From Nemania diffusa (taxonomy: Eukaryota > Ascomycota > Sordariomycetes > Xylariales > Xylariaceae), in NCBI GenBank assembly GCA_038501195.1, contig JBBPUQ010000002.1, forward strand, positions 992,001 through 1,056,000: a stretch of DNA of 64,000 nucleotides. The letters are read 5' to 3'. A program made the position numbers and the translations under genes. Of the stretch, positions 10,627-21,811 are shown in pieces (position 1 is the stretch's first letter; each line of letters starts with the position of its first letter). The notes beneath the pieces are model-generated. The model did not search any database and was not told where the DNA came from. It saw nothing but the letters and a program-made list of their open reading frames with translations.

Positions 10627-13044
10627 AGGGGGGCCTTTTAATCTTATAAATATTTAACTAAGTTATTAACACAAGATTATTTTATTAACTAAAATATAAA
10701 CATTTTTATATGTAAAATCTGATAGGTACGGGGGTACTGGTCGGGCTGTCAGGCCCCTCTTAAAAAATGGACATGATGGGATATTAGCAAGGTGAGATCG
10801 GGAGTTTCGGTACAGAGTAAGTGGTTCGTATATGATGCTAGGTCCATCTGATGGGAATACCTAGATTATACGGTGGTTTTGTTATTTTACCATCTCACAT
10901 CAGATCCCATCCTCAGCGGCGAACCCTCGTATTGCATGTCATGCGAAAGTAACTCGTTCTTATTACTACAGCATGCAATACTTTGACAGCTCACGCAGCG
11001 CCACTCTTGGCTCATCCTTAACATAGGCTTCTCGTTACGGTTTCAACGAAAAGATATTAACAACACAATGCAAAGTTAGGACTAGGATAAATGAACGCAG
11101 GGTATCAATCAGGAGATACCCGATACTGATCGTATGAGATAGGTGATGCCTATGCCTACTTATATGTATGCATAGGCACCGCGACAAATTACTGAGATGC
11201 GATTCTGACTGTGTCAACAGACAAACATGGCACTTGCCGGGCCTGTTTACTAAGGGAAATGCAGCGAAATGAAGCTTAAGATGGACCCACCGCCACTACA
11301 CTAATGCTCGGTGCCCGAAGGCGATGTAACTGCAGAGGTTAATAGCTTAACCATTTCTTGACTGTTTTTTCTGTCCACACTAGGTAGGTTCTTCCCCAGC
11401 GAGAAGTTCAGCTGTGGTTCGTGACAGTCAGACAAGTGGAGTCAACAGTTCATGGGTCGACTCGTAGCGTATCTTCCTGTCAGCACCAAACAGGGGCTTC
11501 CTTTAAGTATTACATCCAAACCGTTGAAAGCCGCACCCGCACCCGCATTTGATTTGATACAGACTCTGTCGGTATTTTTATATGAATATGTCATAAGGTA
11601 ATCTGTAGCGTAGTGTACACTGGGTATGCTGACAGCAAACGAAGAATACAGAATACAGCGCAAACAGCAGGCGAACAGGCACGAATGATGATGCCGTTAA
11701 GCAACAACAACAACTACCTACTTAGTACGCATACTTACATACACCAACTACCTAGCGCACACTTGGCATAGGTACCTATTTACACTAATGATGAGGCTAG
11801 CTTGGCTACCTATTTCCGAATCGCCTTACTTACTATCTACTACACTATGTATGTAGGCATACCCGTTCGTATAGTATACTACGCTATAGGTATGCTAAGT
11901 TCGGATTCTCGCTAAATCGAGGCGAGTAAGGGGACCACTGTAAATACCACCGCAACATAACAACGGAGAAGCGCCAAGCACTACCGAGCTGTAAACAACA
12001 CCAGCTCAAATGCAGTTTTTTATGAAAAGACAAACTTGTATGCAGGTAGAGCTTGGTCTCTACTACTGGCTATTATGCTGACATTGTATGTTGGTAATTC
12101 ACTCAAGCACCCATATCCACGTTTTTTTTTTCTCCGGTGTCCTGACAGAAGAGAATCTTGTCTTACTACGTAGCTGATCTAGCTTTGCTAGCTGGCCCTG
12201 CAGCCAAGCAGAAGAATCCAATAGTTTCGTTAGTTCACAGTGCCGTAGGTACGCATACGACACTGTACAGAGTATAGCATAAGCAACGCAGCCAATCATG
12301 AGCAGGCTCATCTCCCTAGAGTCTGCCGCTGTGCCTGCCGCCTGCATATACGCACTGAGAAATAAAATTGGATGACTTGCGCCAATTCGGCTTTAACGCT
12401 CATTTCTCTAGCAGCTTCTGTTCCCCCCCTGCTACTCCCCTTGTTCTTGCCGTTCTCGAATTGGCTACCTTGACTATGCTTAGCGCACACTACTACATAC
12501 TGAGAATGCCTACTACGTACATTACATTCGAAAAGGTGATGGGCTCGCGTGGCTTTGTGAACCAGACGGGGCTTCGTCTACCTGCGTATGGGGCCCCTTT
12601 ACTCAGTACGGTAAGACAGCATAAAATTACCCCTGTCGGTCATAAGAAAATGATGAAAAGGTACACTACTAAGTACGCTAGTGTAGATCCTGTGTATGCT
12701 TACCCTGCGATCAGAGCAAAAATAGCAGCACGCTGCTGGGTTGATCGTGGGCGTACTACACAGATCGATACGAGGGACCCGCGATCTTTCGTGTATGGCA
12801 GACTACTGAGTAGGTAGCTTGGCTGGCCTGTCCATACATCCGGGTCTGGGGCCATGCAGTATGTAGCTGTCATGGCTGTCGGCCACGGCTACTGTGCCGA
12901 TGGCCAGCTTGTTTATTAACCCAGGCGCCGCCAGTCTCTCCTCGCCTACGATCTTCATCCCACCAGTCCAACACTCTCATCTGGCTTACTTGGCTCACAT
13001 CGACTAACCTCAGTCATTCATTCGTTTGAATTCGAGCAGCAAAA
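10627..13044. other. Long gene-poor stretch
   Basis: Very AT-rich to about 10720, then mixed sequence with many short CTAC/GTAG-like words (11700-11900). Open frames at 12099-12817 lie on both strands and show no family resemblance. The last ~100 bases, CT-rich with scattered CA, look like the promoter and 5' leader of the following gene. Confidence 0.5.
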
Positions 13045-14502
13045 ATGGTTCGCCTAATCAAGTACGCCGGTGCCGGTGCCCTGTTCGTGGCCGCTGTGAG
13101 CGCCACCCAACAATATTCGTCCATCCCGGATGACGATGAGTGTCCCGATGAGACCTCTGTTGGTTATCCTACCGAGTATCCCACCGGTACTTACCCTACC
13201 GGTGACGATGACGAGTGTCCTCCCGAGACCACTGAGTACCCTGGAAGTGGCTATCCCACCGCCAGCTACAGCGCGTATCCTTCCGGATACCCGACTCAGA
13301 GCTACCCGGTTCCAACCACAACCGGCTACCCTGACGACGATGAGTGCCCGCCTGAGGAGTCCGATTATCCTACCGCCACCTACAGCGGATATCCTTCTGG
13401 ATATCCCACCAGCGGCTACCCGGTGCCGACTTCCTCAGGGTATCCCGATGACGAGTGCCCTCCCGAGGAGTCCTCTGGCTATCCTACTAGCGGTTATCCT
13501 ACCGCTACCTACAGCGGCTATCCCTCAGGATATCCTACTAGCAGCTACCCAGTTGTAACTCCCAGCACTACGCCTTACCCAACCTCAACCGAAGACGACT
13601 GCCCTCCGGAGACAACTGAGTCCGTCTACCCCACGAGCTCAGAGGAGGACGACTGCCCTCCCGAAACCACCGAGTCGTACCCTGTGTCAACTCCTGCTGG
13701 TTACCCTACCGGCAGCTACAGCTCATATCCCGCTTACCCTACCGGCGGCGCCAGCTACCCTACTGGTGGCGAGACCTCTTCGGCTGCTACTTACCCTACT
13801 GGGGGTGAGACCTACCCTACCGGTGGCTCCAGCTCTACCGCCGCTTACCCGACCGGCACTGAGAGCTCTTCCGCTGCCTATCCTACCGGTGGCTCGGGCT
13901 ACCCGACCGGTGGTGAAAGCTCTACTGGCGCCTACCCCACTGGCGGCGAGACCTACCCTACCGGTGGTGAGAGCTCTACCGCTGCTTACCCTACCGGAGG
14001 TGAGACCTACCCTACCGGCGGCGAGAGCACCACTGCTGTCTACCCTACCGGAGGTGAGACTTACCCCGTTGGAGTCTCCAGCTCTACTGCTGCCTACCCT
14101 ACTGGTGGCGCCACTTACCCTGTTGGAAGCGAGAGCTCTACTGCCGTCTACCCTACCGGCGGCGCCACTTACCCCGTTGGAGGCTCCAGCTCTACCGCTG
14201 CTTACCCTACCGGTGCTGAGAGCTCTTCCGTTGCCACCTACCCTGCTGGTGGTGCCACTTACCCTGCCGGCGGTGCTAGCTACCCTGTCGCAAGCTACTC
14301 GACTGCGGTCGCTACTCTGTCGACTTCTTACGCAGCCGCTTCTTCCTCCTACCCGGCTACCACCCCCGCCGGCGCTGCCACTACCACCTCCTCCAGCCCT
14401 GCTGCCACCAGCACCATCGCCACCGCCGGTGCCTCCATCATCCGTGTCGGTGCTACTGGTGCCGTCGCCGCTGCCGCCGCTCTCTTCTTTGGTCTCTTTT
14501 AA
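13045..14502 (+). CDS. Tyr-Pro-Thr-Gly repeat cell-wall protein, GPI-type
   Basis: A 485-residue single-exon protein built like a fungal wall mannoprotein. Residues 1-20 form a signal peptide ending in AVSAT. The first third carries at least five acidic two-residue-spaced modules of the form DDDECPPE or EDDCPPET, each with one Cys, separated by GYPTSGYP-like Tyr-Pro repeats. The middle is a long run of YPTGGE/YPTGGS units with Ser/Thr clusters, ideal for O-mannosylation. The end is a Ser/Thr/Ala-rich stretch followed by a hydrophobic tail (AAAAALFFGLF), as in GPI-anchored proteins. High GC and strong codon bias set it apart from the flanks and suggest high expression. Repeats are also clear at the DNA level, so length may vary between strains. 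Role: probably wall structure or adhesion; no enzyme domain is visible. Confidence 0.85.
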   Translation: MVRLIKYAGAGALFVAAVSATQQYSSIPDDDECPDETSVGYPTEYPTGTYPTGDDDECPPETTEYPGSGYPTASYSAYPSGYPTQSYPVPTTTGYPDDDECPPEESDYPTATYSGYPSGYPTSGYPVPTSSGYPDDECPPEESSGYPTSGYPTATYSGYPSGYPTSSYPVVTPSTTPYPTSTEDDCPPETTESVYPTSSEEDDCPPETTESYPVSTPAGYPTGSYSSYPAYPTGGASYPTGGETSSAATYPTGGETYPTGGSSSTAAYPTGTESSSAAYPTGGSGYPTGGESSTGAYPTGGETYPTGGESSTAAYPTGGETYPTGGESTTAVYPTGGETYPVGVSSSTAAYPTGGATYPVGSESSTAVYPTGGATYPVGGSSSTAAYPTGAESSSVATYPAGGATYPAGGASYPVASYSTAVATLSTSYAAASSSYPATTPAGAATTTSSSPAATSTIATAGASIIRVGATGAVAAAAALFFGLF

Positions 14503-16344
14503 TTGCATATGGGTTTGGGTGATTCCGCATAGCGTCTGGGCATAGGGATAGAACAAACATAGTCGTTTATTAATGGTCGTTAGATAAAGTTAAAACTGTA
14601 CACAAACGCACTTGTCCTATCGCGTGCGGCAGATGCCTTGCGGCTCTCCCCTCTAACGCCCTGCTTATGCTTAATGTTTTAGTCTTCTAATGTAAATAAG
14701 TCCTTTAGTCACTCGTTTTTACGCTCCTTTGTTGTTGTGATCTTAGCATCTTGTTTAGACTCATAGATGGTTCATGTACCAATTTGAATTTACTCTGGCC
14801 GGTTACCATGCGGGCACCGGCTTGAGCACCGAACATACCCCCTTCACTTCTTCAGTCCGTCAATTTGACAGGTATCCTAGCAACATAGAATATATCATTT
14901 TCGCCTGCAATATATAACTTTTTCATATGAGATTGTACTCGTCAATATAAATGTCGATGCTATGTAGCAATGCCACGTTGCTCTCATTGCATTAGCTCCA
15001 GTCTCATTTAAATGGGTTCTCTACGATAATTGTACTGTTCTCAGCCTTTTTTTGAATGGACTCTTATAATGTGATATATATCTACCAGACAAGGACCACG
15101 ATACGCCCTAGTCAAAACATGCGCTGCCGACATCATTGGACAATTGAACTACCATTCCCTACCAGACCAAGAAAAGATCTACTATACAGCGCACCCCAAT
15201 CACTAACCCTATCGAGAATTTTAAGGATGATCTTCTAGCCAAGACCGTTGCAATAAAACGTTCTCGAGATCACGTTCGCTCCTCAAGTCCCAGGGATAGC
15301 ACCTGGATAATTGCAACCTTATTACATAAAAGCTTATATCGACATCCACCCCAGCACGCGACGACGATACTGTTGTCACTATCTAGTCAATATGGGCCCG
15401 ACAGGAAGTGCGAGTATTACCCTAAGAAGAGTCAACGTCGAGTAACGCCGTCGTGCGACAGTGAGGCAAGGGATCTCTTGTGTAATGTGTAATGTGGATG
15501 ATGCGATGGGATGAAAGTGGCTCACTTATGTAAGACGTATTTTGCTGAGTATCCGCGCGTGCCCGCGCTAGGGAAGTAAGTTTCCGGAGGACCCGAGAGC
15601 TGAACAGAGAGCTCTCTACATAGTATGTAGGTAACCACCGATATCATGACCGATGACTCAAAGGAAATATGGGGATGGTGCCGCTTTCGACGTGTCTGGG
15701 TAATGTCTCACCGCAGGTGATTGGACGGTATCACGCCCCCGGTCACCCACCGGTAGTTTATGTCTCGGGCACGAGACAAGGCTGCAGGGCGCGAAACATT
15801 GTCCGATGCTCCAGCTGCTCCAAGGTAGCAATAAAAGGGAACCGCAATGGTCCGAAAGACCGAAGCGGCGAGTCAAACTATCTGGATTCGGAAAATTGCT
15901 TCCTGCTTTGTAAGCGGGTGAGTGAAAGAGCACAACCCGTGATTCATCTGATTTATCAGGCGATTACAGGTTCGCATAGGCTGTTTAAAAGCCTGGTATA
16001 CCAACAGAATGATCGGTCCACTCGGACACATATTAAGCGGACCCTGCCCGATCAATAGGTCGGTCTTTTGCGAAGGCGCAGGTAGTTGAACTTTATTATT
16101 GTGCTTGTGATACGTCCCATACTCATAAGCATCACGCTGCGTCATCGTCTCAGTGAGTGTCACTTTAATCGTATACCTAGTGTTCCTTTGCGCCCACACC
16201 AAAAACACCCAATAATACCTGCAAACAAGCGACAACAACAGGAGGGGTAGATCGGACCGTGCTTCCACTTATAAGCTATAAGTAGCGCATGTGCGAATGG
16301 GAGGATTTTAAGAGCTTTTACGACACTACATATACTGACCTCCA
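14503..16344. other. Intergenic, nothing recognised
   Basis: Includes the 3' flank of the wall-protein gene and the promoter of the methyltransferase gene. Open frames at 15658-16268 occur on both strands without recognisable domains. Confidence 0.5.
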
Positions 16345-17753
16345 ATGGCGACGGTAACGGCGATTCCCCGCACACACGCACAGCACCAGACTATCCATGA
16401 CCCCATTGAGAAAGGGTACGCTCTAAACGGCCGGAATGACAGCAGCGACAGCTCACGGACCAGCGACATCAGCTCGGAAAATGTGAAAATCAAAGGGCAA
16501 CCCTCACGGAAATCCCTGGTCAAAAAGGAACGTGAAGATGACTATGTAGTTGACCGTTCGGTGTCGCCCAATCGGCTAAAAACCTTCCTCAAGGCCTTCA
16601 AGCACATTCGCGATCTCAGCCCCCAGCAAGTAGACGATTTCATGGCGTCATATGAGATATACAATTTGGACTGGGCTGACGAGGAGGCCATGGTTGCTGC
16701 GTTCGGACCTGACTACCAACAGCGCGTCGGACGGTGTCTCGCGGCGTATTACTCGGTGATCAACCACCTCTGCAGCCTCGGCGACGTCGAAAAGATGTAC
16801 ATACCGCCGCTCATGAATAAGAAAGCATCCGTGAGGGATAATCAGCTGCTCTGTGAAGAATCGATCGCGCGGGAGATTGGCCTGAAGCCTGGCATGAGAG
16901 TCCTCGATCTGGGTTGTGGACGTGGTCGGGTTGCCGCACACATGACGAGCTTCAGCGGAGCTAGAGTAACTGGGATTAACAGTGAGTTCCATCTATATTT
17001 ACTATCTACCCGCCTCGACTTCTTTCAGGGGGGAAATATACCGTTCCAGACTAGCCTTGATAACCGAGCGACTCCTATCCTTTCGAAGCCCCTATAGCAT
17101 TTCATTTCCCGAAATTGCCATTGCTGACTCTCAACACTAAAGTCGACGTAAACCAGATTGCGCAAGCCAAAGAGTTCAACAAGAAATTAGATTTCAACAA
17201 CGAGTTCATAGTCCGCGACCAAAACGACCTCCCCCTCCCCTTCGCCGACGCCTCCTTCGACGGCTTCTACGAAATCCAAGCCCTCAGCCTCTGCAAAGAC
17301 CCCTCGGCCCTCTTTAAGGAGATATACCGGATACTGAAGCCCGGCGCCAAGTTCCTGCTGATCGACTGGGTCAGCCTCCCCGCCTACGACCCCGCGAACC
17401 CCCTCCACGCCTCGCTCATGCGGCGCGTCAAGCCCCTCATCGGCGCCGTCGGCACGCCGACGCCCGCGAGTTTCGAGCAGGCCCTCCGCGCCGCCGGGTT
17501 CGCCGTCACGCGCTCCGACAACCCCAGCATCGACGGGCTGCAGGCGGGTCTCATAGACAAGGTCGACATCTACTTCCGCTCGGTGCGCCGGCTGATCAAC
17601 TGCCTCGCCAAGCTGCACGCGCTGCCGCAGCACTTCAAGACCCTGTTCGACCGGCTGTGTCTGGACGGGCAGGCGTTCGTGGAGATGGATAATATGCGCC
17701 TCATCACGACGACGTACCGGATCGTCGCCCAGAAGCCCCTCGCTTCCTCTTAA
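16345..17753 (+). CDS. Erg6-like SAM-dependent methyltransferase
   Basis: A 415-residue class I methyltransferase resembling sterol 24-C-methyltransferase. Exon 1 is 16345-16981; the intron 16982-17142 begins GTGAGT; exon 2 is 17143-17753. The SAM-binding motif I is VLDLGCGRGRVAAH near residues 186-199, followed across the splice by GINIDVNQIAQA, the acidic-loop region. Later motifs are LPLPFADASFDGFYEIQAL and ILKPGAKFLLIDW. The C-terminal block matches the Erg6 C-terminal domain layout. The N-terminal third is Ser-rich and lacks the aromatic sterol-binding block (YYNLATDFYEYGW type) of true Erg6, having AAYYSVINHLCSLGD instead. I infer a paralogue acting on another sterol, triterpenoid or lipid, not the ergosterol enzyme. 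GC at codon third positions rises sharply in exon 2. No partner gene is adjacent. Confidence 0.85.
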
Positions 17754-18907
17754 TTCTACTCTATGCATAGATAATGACGATTCTTTTACGGCTCCTTCGG
17801 GATTCACTTCGCTATACCCTTTATCTGCTGGTATAAAGGAAAGATTTCATGTTACATAGAGGCGTTATAGTCTAATGGTGGCTAGAGCAGACGCTGTATA
17901 CCAGGAGGTGGGAGACTATTCATTTTAGCGAGTGAGTTAGTTGATATTCTATAAAAACTACTACATCTTCATCTACAGTTTCATACCGTGAACTCGATAA
18001 GTGCTTCTAGTGTTACGCGCTTCGGTCAAGACCTCTCGCTCTTTACTAACTTTAGCTATGAGACACACCGTACATACTCATACAGTGCCTATTTTTCTTC
18101 AGTCTCCTTATCTCATCATCTTTTGAGATCTAGATAGATACCTTGCGTTCAGCAGCTCTACTAATCATGAAGAGCCGATTGATTAGTCGGGAGCCGGTTC
18201 AGTCGTAGAAGGTCCACGGCCCCGCCTCCGCCTCCGAACATAGACGAGGCGCAGTTATCCGAGGCACTAAGATCACAATGCAGGGGTCCGCGGCCGCCGA
18301 GTCTGCCTTCGTACACGCTATCGGAGAGCGCGCCGGTAAAACCAACGCTAGCGCCGGCGACGGGGGCCCTGACCGCTCGCACGAGGTAACTATCGCCGCA
18401 GCGACAGTAGGGAATGAGGGTAAAGCGCAGAAGCACAAGCCCGCGTAGATGAAAGAGGAGCTGTCGTTAGCCGTCGGTCGAGAAGCGTAACTCAATGTTC
18501 AGAAACCGCGTAGCGGAGTTAATCCGAAGAATGCGGTAGGAAAGGAGATTATGTGCGGGCCGAGGTCTCCCGGGAGCTGCCGTCAGATCCACCGCAGTTC
18601 CGGCTTGGTGGTCTCGGAGGCGGGTGAGAATGGGCTGCGAGGATGTGAAATCATGAGGATGTATCATATAAGTTAGCCTTGGTGGCCGCGTTAAGTAAGA
18701 TGAGGTACATATTAGAGCTTGAGAAGTCCCGTTATACTTAGGTCTAGTGGGAACATATCACTTCTATATATCAGTATGGAAAGGCCACGAGGATCTAATT
18801 CTATTCATTAACGGAATAAGACTGAAATCTAAGTATTAATCTAATGATGCAGAACGTCTCAAAAAGACATGATGTCTCCCACTCCAGACAGGCCAACACC
18901 CCTTCCA
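17754..18907. other. Intergenic with an unexplained GC island
   Basis: Around 18185-18650 the DNA turns GC-rich between AT-rich flanks. On the minus strand there are overlapping open frames at 18161-18436 and 18199-18495, and a plus-strand frame from ATG 18278, but none shows a known domain. A tRNA-like A box near 17876 has no matching B box. Confidence 0.4.
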
Positions 18908-19464
18908 TCAAGACATGTCAATGACAAAGTTGGCCGCCCCCTGGTACACAGTCTCGTCCCCACCACCAACGAGCTGCAGCGGGAAATCGCTCGGGTCCCA
19001 CTCATGAAAGCCGGCCTTCCCGGCGCCCGAGGCGGGCGCGTAGATGACGACGATCCGGTAGCGCCCCTGGGCGCCGGGCAGCGACGGGTCCTGGCGGAAC
19101 TGCCAGCGCACGGCCGGGTCGTCGCACGGCGTCTGCGCGACCGCCGGCAGCGTCGACCCCGAGGTCGAGTCCGAGTAGCTGCAGTGCGTGCTGACTAGCC
19201 CCGGCAGCTCGATGTCGTATGTGATCCTGCAGGGACATGACGGTCAGCATGACGTGAGATGCTTCAGCGCTAGGTCCTCGGAGATGATGGGGTGAGATGA
19301 GATGAGATGAGATGACATGTGAGAGTCACTTACACGGCGCCATCGCTATTTGTGTTCGTGCTGGCGCTGAAGCTACTGATGTTTGCCTGCGTGGTCTGCC
19401 TTTGCCGGACGGGAGAGGCTGTGGCGCTGAGGAGGAGAGATGTGAGGAGCACGAGGTACTTCAT
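18908..19464 (-). CDS. Small secreted protein, 149 aa
   Basis: A predicted secreted protein with two mature-region cysteines. Exon 1 is 19464-19334, the intron (19333-19227) begins GTAAGT, and exon 2 is 19226-18908; joined they give 149 residues. Residues 1-17 are a clear signal peptide (MKYLVLLTSLLLSATAS), followed by a basic VRQR site that could be cut by a Kex2-like protease. The mature part has ITYDIELPG, HCSYSD, PCDDPAVRWQF and RYRIVVIYAP, alternating hydrophobic strands that suggest a beta-sandwich. The pattern resembles small secreted or AA1-like effector-type proteins of ascomycetes, but I cannot assign a family. The intron carries a GAGAT microsatellite (19293-19316). The gene stands alone; TATA-like sequence TATTTATA lies upstream near 19594. 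Confidence 0.75.
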
Positions 19465-21811
19465 TTTTCTGTTTGATGATATGTATGAATTCGAGAGACT
19501 TCGATGTGATGAGTCGACGAGATGAGATTTGATCGAGAGCTCGATAGATATGCTGCCTGCTAAACCGCCATCAACAGAATGTCGAGACCGGACTATTTAT
19601 ACATCGTCCTTCTCGTGTCGTGGGTAATCATGACATGTCGGTATCGTGCTATAGTAATCCTCGTGACCACTCTCGTATTGAAGTAAGGGATGAATGCGGC
19701 TCTATAAGTTGACGGCCAAGAGCAGTGCCTCAGTCTTGGTATCCGATGGCTGAATGCAAGGACGGTTGGTTCGAGCTATATAAATAGGACTGCGTAGATG
19801 TAGTGGTTACGACGTGTAACATGTTTACAGCGTGTTTACGGCGATACCGGGAAAGAAGGTGATGTCACGAAGTATGCTGCAGGCAAGTGCAAACGGGTGT
19901 TGGTGCTATGAGGTGATAGGTCTGTTTGGTTTCCTTTACATAAGAGTTGCAACATCTCCAACGTCCTGGTCACACCATTCAATCTCACGAGCTGGCAAGG
20001 CCGTGTGGACTATTAGTCATCTTACGATTGAATTATACGGCAGTTATACATATACTCTGTAGAAATACCACTAAGCTCATGAGCTAGTTTACTTAATGAA
20101 TTGGCGCGTGTGAGAAGGTATGTCTAAAGGGTCTTGGCCGAAAGTGGCTAACAATGCCATATCGGCTGTCCTTTCTCTCTTCCCCGCGTTCTGTCTCACT
20201 CTCGATCCCTTCTAGCTTATTATTGGCCGTTCTTTTGTTCTTCGATCGACTTCATCACCACTTCCTATGAGTTTCCATTCCCGTTTGCCTACGGCGCAAT
20301 ATCTCTCCGCGACATCTAGAGTGAACTCACTATCTTTATAGCTGTCAATTTTCCTATTGTACTCAATAGCATGAGCGAGAAACGTGAGTAAGAAACCATC
20401 TATGCTATGCCGTGGTATATTATCAATAGCGCTCGACTATGCACATACAAACACTGGTCTCAAAAATGGGATATCATTCTATTCTCATTGACTTGAATAG
20501 CTAGCTGTATGTTCATCAAGCTTCTACTTACAGCTGTATAGTAGACACTTCAAAACTATATCACGATTGCTGCTGTGGTATATTGCGCCTCTGTGCAGCT
20601 CAATGACCATCTTGAACTTACTTGCTTTTAAGTCCACGATAAATAATATCCTCTCAATCGCGATATATCTCACTTCAGGGGTCCTTTAGGAGGTCATCGC
20701 GGTCGCATTGAGCTGTGAGATATTTTCGTTCAGCTAGGATTAGCAAAAGCGAGCTAAAGATGTTCTTTCCCGGAAGGCTTGTGATCTGACAAGAATCAGA
20801 TTTTTATTCGCCGAACCTAAAATGTTTCAGACCGAGGTCATACGTAACTGAAATAGGTGGTTATAGGCTGGTGGTCCATCTTCATGATCGGATGGATTCC
20901 AGCCTACAGTAGGAAAATATGAGTTGTCTGTATTCAAAGATGGGTACGAGGCGACGTGTAGCTGACTACGGCCAATAGATGTAGGGGTCTAGAATAAGAG
21001 TAGTGCTAAAGACGGTGAAGCAAGTTCGCCAGAAATCCTCAGTAGAAAGTGAAAAATAATGACTGTAGGTGGGTAGCCGTTGAGAGTTGACAAAGAGACA
21101 TAGCAGCTTTCGAGTCCTGACGATCTATCTATTTCGGTGGTAGTTTTGCTCGCTTGCTATCTACGTCTTACATACATCTACCAATAGCTACCTATCATGT
21201 ACACCCAAATTAAATGCCGAAAAGCCACGACCGGCATTTAATATCGACACAATACCAAGTAAGCAGAGCGTACCTTACGGTTCTAGACCCCTGCGACAAA
21301 CAGCGGTTTTCAACCCCCAATCCCGCCAGGAATTCAGAAGTCTCTTTCCCCGCATGCTCGCATAACCCGGCAGCAAACGCGGCGTCGCATTTATCGTGAT
21401 TGGCCAGGGTCCCCAACTCACTGAGCTTTGTCTAGTCTGTACACAGGGATTTTGCCATGCCACGAGACCACCAGTACCAGACATTCGCATGGCGGTGAAC
21501 GAATTGGGGCGGGCAAGGTTTGAAAGAACGCTCTGTCGGGGAGCACAGAGTAGATAGCGCGTGTGTGTACGTAGGCAGGTGGCGGCTACGCTCCATGAAG
21601 TATCGACCGCACCATTGAAAGCCCAGGTCTGGGTCAGATATCGTCGGTACGCCAACTGCAACCATCCCATCCCACCCCATCCCTTGAAAGAAAAAAAAGA
21701 ACATATAAAGAGGTAAAAGCAAAACACAACTCTGATTAAGTCTTCTCTTCCCACCGAAGTTCAAGCCCAGGTAGACAGAGCACGTAGCCGTCGTCTTAAG
21801 CAAGACCCGCG
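19465..21811. other. Long intergenic stretch, nothing certain
   Basis: Holds the small secreted protein's promoter on the left and the MFS promoter on the right, with a long A-run (AAAAGAAAAAAAAGAA type) near 21688-21701. An ATG followed closely by GTGAGT at 20391-20410 looks like a fungal gene start, but no supportable frame follows. A 6-bp hairpin (ATCTGA..TCAGAT) with a T-run is at 20786-20808. Confidence 0.4.

Noticed and set aside
12099..12817. Overlapping open frames on both strands before the wall-protein gene
   Set aside because: No domain, no signal peptide with a following conserved body, and frames overlap antiparallel.
13723..14556. Long antisense and alternate-frame open frames over the wall-protein gene
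   Set aside because: They follow from the repeat sequence, which lacks stops in several frames; composition is nonsensical.
17868..17925. tRNA-like sequence with an A-box match (TAGTCTAATGG)
   Set aside because: No GGTTCGA-type B box and no closing acceptor stem.
6162..19464. A biosynthetic cluster of cupin, P450, methyltransferase and others
   Set aside because: No PKS, NRPS, terpene cyclase or other core enzyme, and gaps of several kb with unrelated genes.
20391..20410. ATGAGCGAGAAAC followed by GTGAGT, like a gene start with an early intron
   Set aside because: No coding exon with any known motif could be traced downstream.
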